Part shown: piece after piece, positions 5,028 through 9,019 of the stretch | Layout of the letters: every line of letters starts with the position of its first letter | Position numbering within the stretch: position 1 is the first letter of the stretch | DNA from: JANQPC01 sp039208375 | GTDB lineage: Bacteria > Pseudomonadota > Alphaproteobacteria > Rhodobacterales > Rhodobacteraceae | Assembly: GCA_039208375.1 (NCBI GenBank) | Contig: JBCCRC010000102.1 | Location: forward strand, 1-9,019 | Reading direction: 5' to 3' | DNA: 9,019 nt | Translations under genes and position numbers: made by a program | Notes under the pieces: model-generated | Told to the model about the DNA's origin: nothing | The model's database searches: none | Seen by the model: only the letters and a program-made list of their open reading frames with translations

Positions 5028-5909
5028 TTAGATCTTGTATCGCTCCTCAAACTCAAATCCGTAATCGAGGGATCTGAGCGGTGTTGGCGACAGGGCATAG
5101 GTGGATCGGCGCAGAAAGTCCATCATCCCACGCGCGTCTGAGCGATGCTTGTCGAGCTCCTCCTGCGGGATCGGCTCACCGATCACTACACGCACGGGTT
5201 CATCCACCCGGCGCTTGAATTCCTTGATGAAAAGTGCGGTGCGCAGCGTGGCGTGCAGGTGGCTGGCCACCTGGAAGAGCCGCGAATTCGTGCCTTCGAA
5301 GAAGATCGGAACCACGGTTGCCCCGCTTTTGGCGATCATCCGCGCAGTGAAGGCGCGCCAGCCGGGATCCATTGCCTGCCCGAAGGGTTTCGGCGCGGTG
5401 GATACGGTGCCACCCGGAAACACCCCGATCGCGCCGCCATCGGAAAGGTAGCGGAGGGATTTCTTACGGGTGTCGATATTGAGCTGCTGCGCTTTCTTCG
5501 TATCGTCGAACGAGATCGGCAAGATGATGCGGTCGAGATCTTCGGCCTTCCGGAACACCCGGTGCGCGAGAATGCGAAACTCGCCGCCGCGCACCTCGCT
5601 CAAGATGTGCCCCATCATCAGACCGTCGAGGATGCCGTAGGGGTGATTGGCCACCACGATGAGCGGCCCTTCGCTGGGGATGTTGCCGAAAGCGCCGCCG
5701 GACACCTTGAGGCTCAGGCCGTAGCGATCGACCATGACCTGCCAGAAATCCCGGCCCAAAGCCACTTCGCGATCATAGCCATCGGCACGGCGGATCAGCC
5801 GGATGCGGCCCGTGACGTTCTCTAGAACCCGGATCAGCGCACGGCCGCCCTTGGTCTCGGCCGAGCTTGCATAGCTGATATCCCGCGCCACGTGTTTCTG
5901 CGCGCCCAC
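5028..5909 (-). CDS. Lysophospholipid acyltransferase family protein (PlsC/hemolysin-like)
   Basis: The product has 293 residues and starts at GTG 5909-5907. It belongs to the glycerolipid acyltransferase superfamily, whose members move an acyl chain from acyl-CoA or acyl-ACP to a lysolipid at the inner membrane. The catalytic block is VANHPYGILDG (86-96); His89 and Asp95 are separated by five residues, as in the hemolysin-like branch (NHPxGxLDG) rather than the four of classical PlsC. FPGGTVST (164-171) corresponds to the FPEGT phosphate-binding block with Gly in place of Glu, and PIFFEGTNSRLF (201-212) to the last conserved block. No long membrane helix is evident. The acceptor is unknown: an OlsA-like role in ornithine lipid synthesis, or another aminolipid, is possible, but no olsB partner is in the window. 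It runs into murI with a 4-base gap. Confidence 0.88.
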   Translation of the reverse strand: MGAQKHVARDISYASSAETKGGRALIRVLENVTGRIRLIRRADGYDREVALGRDFWQVMVDRYGLSLKVSGGAFGNIPSEGPLIVVANHPYGILDGLMMGHILSEVRGGEFRILAHRVFRKAEDLDRIILPISFDDTKKAQQLNIDTRKKSLRYLSDGGAIGVFPGGTVSTAPKPFGQAMDPGWRAFTARMIAKSGATVVPIFFEGTNSRLFQVASHLHATLRTALFIKEFKRRVDEPVRVVIGEPIPQEELDKHRSDARGMMDFLRRSTYALSPTPLRSLDYGFEFEERYKI

Positions 5910-6085
5910 GTAACCGTGCCTCCTTCCAACCTGACCCCGCCTAACGCAAGGCCGCGATTCTATCTAGATATCAAGACAGTGGTGCGACGTTTCGGTGTTG
6001 CGCACCCGCCGCAGGCCCTCGCGGCAAGGTCGGGGCGCCAAGATTCTGAAAATCAGCCTGTTTTCTTAGGTTGCTGTTGCAGCGC
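5910..6085 (-). other. Intergenic leader upstream of acyltransferase-murI
   Basis: These 176 bases are the largest gap in the window and the likeliest place for a promoter of the genes downstream. They contain the perfect 10-base palindrome TATCTAGATA (5961-5970), a TAGAAT that could act as a -10 element but lacks a good -35 at the right distance, and a GCCGC/GCGGC stem. After the oxidoreductase stop there is only a 4-bp GCTG/CAGC hairpin and no U-run, so I see no clear terminator. No small frame here looks coding. Regulatory assignment is tentative. Confidence 0.3.
5919..5925 (-). promoter_or_regulatory. Shine-Dalgarno AAGGAGG for the GTG-start acyltransferase
   Basis: AAGGAGG on the minus strand lies 9 bases before GTG 5909-5907. 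It is the strongest ribosome site in the window and supports the GTG start. Confidence 0.75.
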
Positions 6086-8899
6086 CTATTCAGCGGCTTC
6101 CTTGAAGGCCGCCTGCCCGCGTCGAAGCGCTGCAAGAAGCTCTTCCCGCCGCTTGGCCGCCGCTTCGGCGTTGGCCTCTTTCACGGGGCCGAAGCCGCGG
6201 ATCTGCAAGGGCAATTCGGCAAGCGCTAGCGCGGCATCGGGGTTGTCTGCAGCCTTTTCAAGCACTTCCTTGAGATCTTTGCGGTACTGGCGGATCAGCC
6301 GCCGCTCCATCCGTCGTTCGGCAGTGTAGCCAAAGGGGTCAAAGGGCGTGCCACGCAGAAATCTCAGCCGCGCCAACAGCGGCGCCGCGCGTTCCATCCA
6401 TGGGCCGAACTGGCGCTTTTTGGGCCGCCCGTCGGGGCCCTTGCGCGAGATCATAGGGGGCGCGAGGTGGTATGTGAGCTTGAGATCACCGGCAAAGGCT
6501 GCCTCCGCCTTGGCGCGCGTTTCGGTGAGAAGGCGCGCGACCTCGTATTCATCTTTGTAGGCGAGAAGCTTGTGATAGCCCTTGGCGACCGCTTCCTTCA
6601 GGCGTTCGTCGCGGACGCCATCCACAGACTTACGATAGGATTTCGCCAGACGCGCGCCCTGATAAGCCCGAAGGTGATCGGCGCGGAAGGCAATCTTGTC
6701 TTCCAAAGTCTTCGGCAGGGACGTGACGTTCGGGGTGGAGAGCCGCGTGGCCTCGGCCGGATTGAGCGCCGCCCAACGCCCGATCTCAAAGGCCCGTAGG
6801 TTCGCCTTAACCGCCGCGCCATTCAGTGTAATCGCCTGCGTCATCGCATCTTCGGAAACCGGGATGAGGCCGTTCTGCCAGGCCGCGCCAAAGACGATCA
6901 TGTTAGAAAAGATCGCGTCACCCAGAAGCGCCCGCGCGAGCTCAGAGGCATCAAAAAGGAAAAGCCTCTCGCGCAGTTTCGCTTCAAGGGATAGGCTTAA
7001 GTGTTCAGAAGGGATGCGAAATTCCGTATCACGCGTGAAATCACCGGTGATAATTTCGTGGCTGTTCACCACTGCACCCGTGCGCCCCGGCGCAGTCAGC
7101 CCCAACGTTTTCGCGCCAGCACTCACCACCAGATCGCCCCCGATCAACGCATCGCATTCCCCCGTGGCCACCCGGATCGCGCTGATATCGCCGGGCGTGT
7201 TGCCGATCCGGCAATGGATGTGCACCGCCCCGCCCTTCTGCGCGAGGCCCGCCATCTCCATCATCCCCGCGCCCTTGCCATCGAGATGCGCAGCCATGGC
7301 AAGCACGGCACCGATGGTAACAACGCCTGTCCCGCCCACCCCGGTGATCACCACGTTATGCGTGCCGTCGATCACAGGCAGTTCCGGCGAAGGCAAATCG
7401 CCGATGTCGAGCGCTGCGGTGGCGTCTTTGCGGATGGTGCCGCCCTCAACCGTCACGAACGACGGGCAGAAGCCCTTCACGCAGGAAAAATCCTTGTTGC
7501 AGCTTGATTGATCGATCGCGCGCTTGCGGCCAAGCTCGGTTTCCACCGGCACGATCGACACGCAGTTCGATTGCACCCCGCAATCGCCGCAGCCTTCGCA
7601 GATATCGGTATTGATGAAGACGCGCTTATCGGGGTCTGGAAAGGTGCCGCGCTTACGGCGGCGGCGTTTTTCGGCCGCACAGGTTTGCACGAAGATGATC
7701 GCGGAAACCCCTTTGATCGTTCGATATTTCGCTTGCACTTGCGGCAGAGCATCGCGTTCGTGCCACTCCACATTCGCCGGAAAACCTGCGCGCGCGGGTT
7801 CTTCCTTCGGGTCATAGACGAGCGCGATATGCTGAACGCCCATCGCAGCAAGCTCCCGCGCGATGCGATCAGGCGTAAGCTCGCCCTCATTGTCCTGCCC
7901 GCCTGTCATCGCGACGGCATCATTGAACAGGATCTTGTAGGTGATGTTGGTGCCCGCGGCGATGGCGGCGCGGATGGCCAGGATGCCGGAGTGGTTATAG
8001 GTGCCGTCGCCCAGCTGCTGAAACACGTGATCAGTGGTGGAAAACGGCGCCTCGCCGATCCAGTTCGCGCCCTCCGCCCCCATATGGGTGTAGCCCGAAA
8101 CCCCCCGATCCATCCAAAGCGCCATGATATGGCAACCGATGCCGCCAAAGGCGCGGCTGCCCTCGGGCAGCTTGGTTGAAGTGTTGTGGGGGCAGCCCGA
8201 ACAGAAGTAGGGCACGCGCGCCGCGATATCTTCGGCATTGTCGGCCTTCTTGGCCTCGGCAATCACCGTCAACCCGTGTTTCACCCGCTCGGTGCCTCGG
8301 CCCTCTTCGATCAGGATTTCGCCGATCTTTTCGGCGATCATTACCGGATCAAGCGCCATGCGGGTTGGGAACAACTCATCGCGGTGCATCGCGCCCGCCC
8401 CGCCCTTGTACCAGCCATACACTCGGCGGCCACGACGATCGTCGAAGATCGCCTCTTTGATCTGCACTTCGATGAGCTTGCGCTTTTCTTCTACCACGAC
8501 GATCAGATCGAGGCCTTCGGCCCAATCGTTGAAGCCGGTCATATCCAGCGGGAAGGTCTGCGCCACCTTATAGGTGGTGAGGCCAAGGCGCTCGGCCTCC
8601 GCGCTGTCTATGCCGAGAAGGCTCATCGCGTGCACAAGATCGAGCCAGTTCTTGCCAGCGGCCACAAAGCCGATCTTGGCACCCGGCTTGCCCCACACGC
8701 GCTTGTCGATCCCGTTGGAGTGGGCGAAGGCTTCGGCAGCGAAACGCTTGTAATCGATCATCCGCGCTTCCTGCTCGATCCAGTGATCGTTCAGCCGGAT
8801 GTTGAGACCGCCCTTAGGCATCTCAAAGGCAGGTTGCACGAAGGAAAGTCGGTCGGGCCGCGCATCGACAACGCTTGTCACCTCCACGGTATCCTTCAT
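6086..8899 (-). CDS. Indolepyruvate ferredoxin oxidoreductase, fused IorA-IorB type (5' truncated)
   Basis: This cytoplasmic enzyme oxidatively decarboxylates indolepyruvate or other arylpyruvates to the acyl-CoA, using thiamine diphosphate and passing electrons to ferredoxin, in aromatic amino acid breakdown. The visible 937 residues are the central and C-terminal parts of a protein usually about 1,130-1,160 long; roughly 200 N-terminal residues are missing. From residue 1: the end of the pyruvate-oxidoreductase N-terminal region, a CSGCPHN motif (233-239), the thiamine diphosphate domain with GDGTYNHSG (297-305) and NDAVAMTGGQ (326-335), a cysteine cluster (434, 437, 440, 446, 467, 473, 478) likely to bind an iron-sulfur cluster, the gamma/IorB domain with GVGGTGVVTIG (520-530), and a C-terminal DUF6537-like region from about 730. 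The ATG at 8899 is not the true start: it is an internal Met, and the authentic frame breaks at the inverted-repeat junction near 8901. Confidence 0.95.
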   Translation of the reverse strand: MKDTVEVTSVVDARPDRLSFVQPAFEMPKGGLNIRLNDHWIEQEARMIDYKRFAAEAFAHSNGIDKRVWGKPGAKIGFVAAGKNWLDLVHAMSLLGIDSAEAERLGLTTYKVAQTFPLDMTGFNDWAEGLDLIVVVEEKRKLIEVQIKEAIFDDRRGRRVYGWYKGGAGAMHRDELFPTRMALDPVMIAEKIGEILIEEGRGTERVKHGLTVIAEAKKADNAEDIAARVPYFCSGCPHNTSTKLPEGSRAFGGIGCHIMALWMDRGVSGYTHMGAEGANWIGEAPFSTTDHVFQQLGDGTYNHSGILAIRAAIAAGTNITYKILFNDAVAMTGGQDNEGELTPDRIARELAAMGVQHIALVYDPKEEPARAGFPANVEWHERDALPQVQAKYRTIKGVSAIIFVQTCAAEKRRRRKRGTFPDPDKRVFINTDICEGCGDCGVQSNCVSIVPVETELGRKRAIDQSSCNKDFSCVKGFCPSFVTVEGGTIRKDATAALDIGDLPSPELPVIDGTHNVVITGVGGTGVVTIGAVLAMAAHLDGKGAGMMEMAGLAQKGGAVHIHCRIGNTPGDISAIRVATGECDALIGGDLVVSAGAKTLGLTAPGRTGAVVNSHEIITGDFTRDTEFRIPSEHLSLSLEAKLRERLFLFDASELARALLGDAIFSNMIVFGAAWQNGLIPVSEDAMTQAITLNGAAVKANLRAFEIGRWAALNPAEATRLSTPNVTSLPKTLEDKIAFRADHLRAYQGARLAKSYRKSVDGVRDERLKEAVAKGYHKLLAYKDEYEVARLLTETRAKAEAAFAGDLKLTYHLAPPMISRKGPDGRPKKRQFGPWMERAAPLLARLRFLRGTPFDPFGYTAERRMERRLIRQYRKDLKEVLEKAADNPDAALALAELPLQIRGFGPVKEANAEAAAKRREELLAALRRGQAAFKEAAE

Positions 8900-9019
8900 G
8901 ATCTCGGCCTCTACGGCTATGCCATGTCGCGCTACGCGGGTGTCTGGGCGGGGCTCAAGCTCATGAAGGATACCGTGGAGGTTACAAGCGTTGTCGATGC
9001 GCGGCCCGACCGACTTTCC
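8843..9019. repeat. Inverted repeat (59-base arms, 59-base spacer) at the right edge
   Basis: Bases 8843-8901 and 8961-9019 are reverse complements over 59 positions with one mismatch (8879 C against 8983 T). The mismatch is a synonymous Val codon change (GTG/GTT) in the encoded protein. The spacer is 8902-8960. The inner edge of the left arm falls on the palindrome TCATGA (8896-8901). The right arm reaches the last base of the window, so its true length is unknown. It could be a foldback chimera, a misassembly or a real duplication with inversion. Confidence 0.95.
8897..9019 (+). pseudogene. Inverted fragment of the indolepyruvate ferredoxin oxidoreductase gene
   Basis: Read on the plus strand from CAT 8897, this segment encodes 41 residues: HDLGLYGYAMSRYAGVWAGL, then KL, then the MKDTVEV block that also begins the minus-strand oxidoreductase frame. 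The first part (LYGYAMSRYAGVWAGLK) is a conserved stretch of the N-terminal pyruvate-oxidoreductase region of the same enzyme, and in an intact gene it would come directly before MKDTVEV. So this segment holds the next upstream piece of the same gene, but in opposite orientation. It is not an independent gene. It has no stop before the edge, so its extent to the right is unknown. Confidence 0.88.

Noticed and set aside
5024..5098. N-terminal extension of MurI to an ATG at 5098
   Set aside because: The extra 25 residues overlap the acyltransferase reading frame, and the family begins at the MAVGIFDSGLGG block.
6735..8262. Plus-strand and out-of-frame open frames within the oxidoreductase gene
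   Set aside because: They overlap a reading frame with continuous domain and motif support and have no recognisable content of their own.
8843..9019. Inverted repeat as the end of a transposon or an invertible switch
   Set aside because: Both arms are coding sequence of one enzyme and the spacer is that enzyme's upstream part. There is no transposase, recombinase or target-site duplication.

Overview
The window looks like Rhodobacterales (Alphaproteobacteria, Rhodobacteraceae-like) DNA: GC-rich, with compact genes all on the minus strand. The clearest pointers are a gene-transfer-agent (GTA) type holin next to a GH108 N-acetylmuramidase, a System I cytochrome c maturation set (ccmE, ccmF), and a large fused indolepyruvate ferredoxin oxidoreductase. 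No tRNA, rRNA, CRISPR array, insertion sequence or integrase is visible. No gene-free stretch exceeds about 180 bases.

In transcription order (right to left) the layout is: a 5'-truncated indolepyruvate ferredoxin oxidoreductase (6086-8899); a PlsC/hemolysin-like acyltransferase with a GTG start (5028-5909); murI, 4 bases further on (4211-5023); argC (3127-4155); and ccmE (2627-3106). Next comes a tightly packed lysis-like cassette: GH108 muramidase (1959-2570), GTA-type holin (1397-1948), a 60-residue BhlA/UviB-like peptide (1222-1404), a 45-residue basic peptide (1083-1220) and a five-helix membrane protein (664-1086). The 5' part of ccmF (1-588) follows and runs off the left edge. From 5909 to 1 the gaps are short (75 bases or less) or are overlaps, so one long transcript is possible, although no promoter can be assigned with confidence.

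The most interesting region is 664-2629. A cell-lysis module sits between two cytochrome c maturation genes that work in one pathway. Its three distal genes are joined by an 8-base overlap, a 1-base gap and a 4-base ATGA overlap, which suggests translational coupling. It is introduced by a near-perfect hairpin that covers the whole ccmE-muramidase gap and buries the muramidase start codon. By family, the muramidase and holin resemble the unlinked endolysin/holin pair used to release Rhodobacter GTA particles. The two small proteins and the five-helix protein are candidate extra parts of that module.

The right end (8843-9019) is a 59-base inverted repeat with one mismatch. The bases beyond about 8901 encode, on the plus strand, the piece of the oxidoreductase that should lie just upstream of its visible 5' end on the minus strand. 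This is most simply a foldback chimera or misassembly at a sequence end, not a biological inversion.
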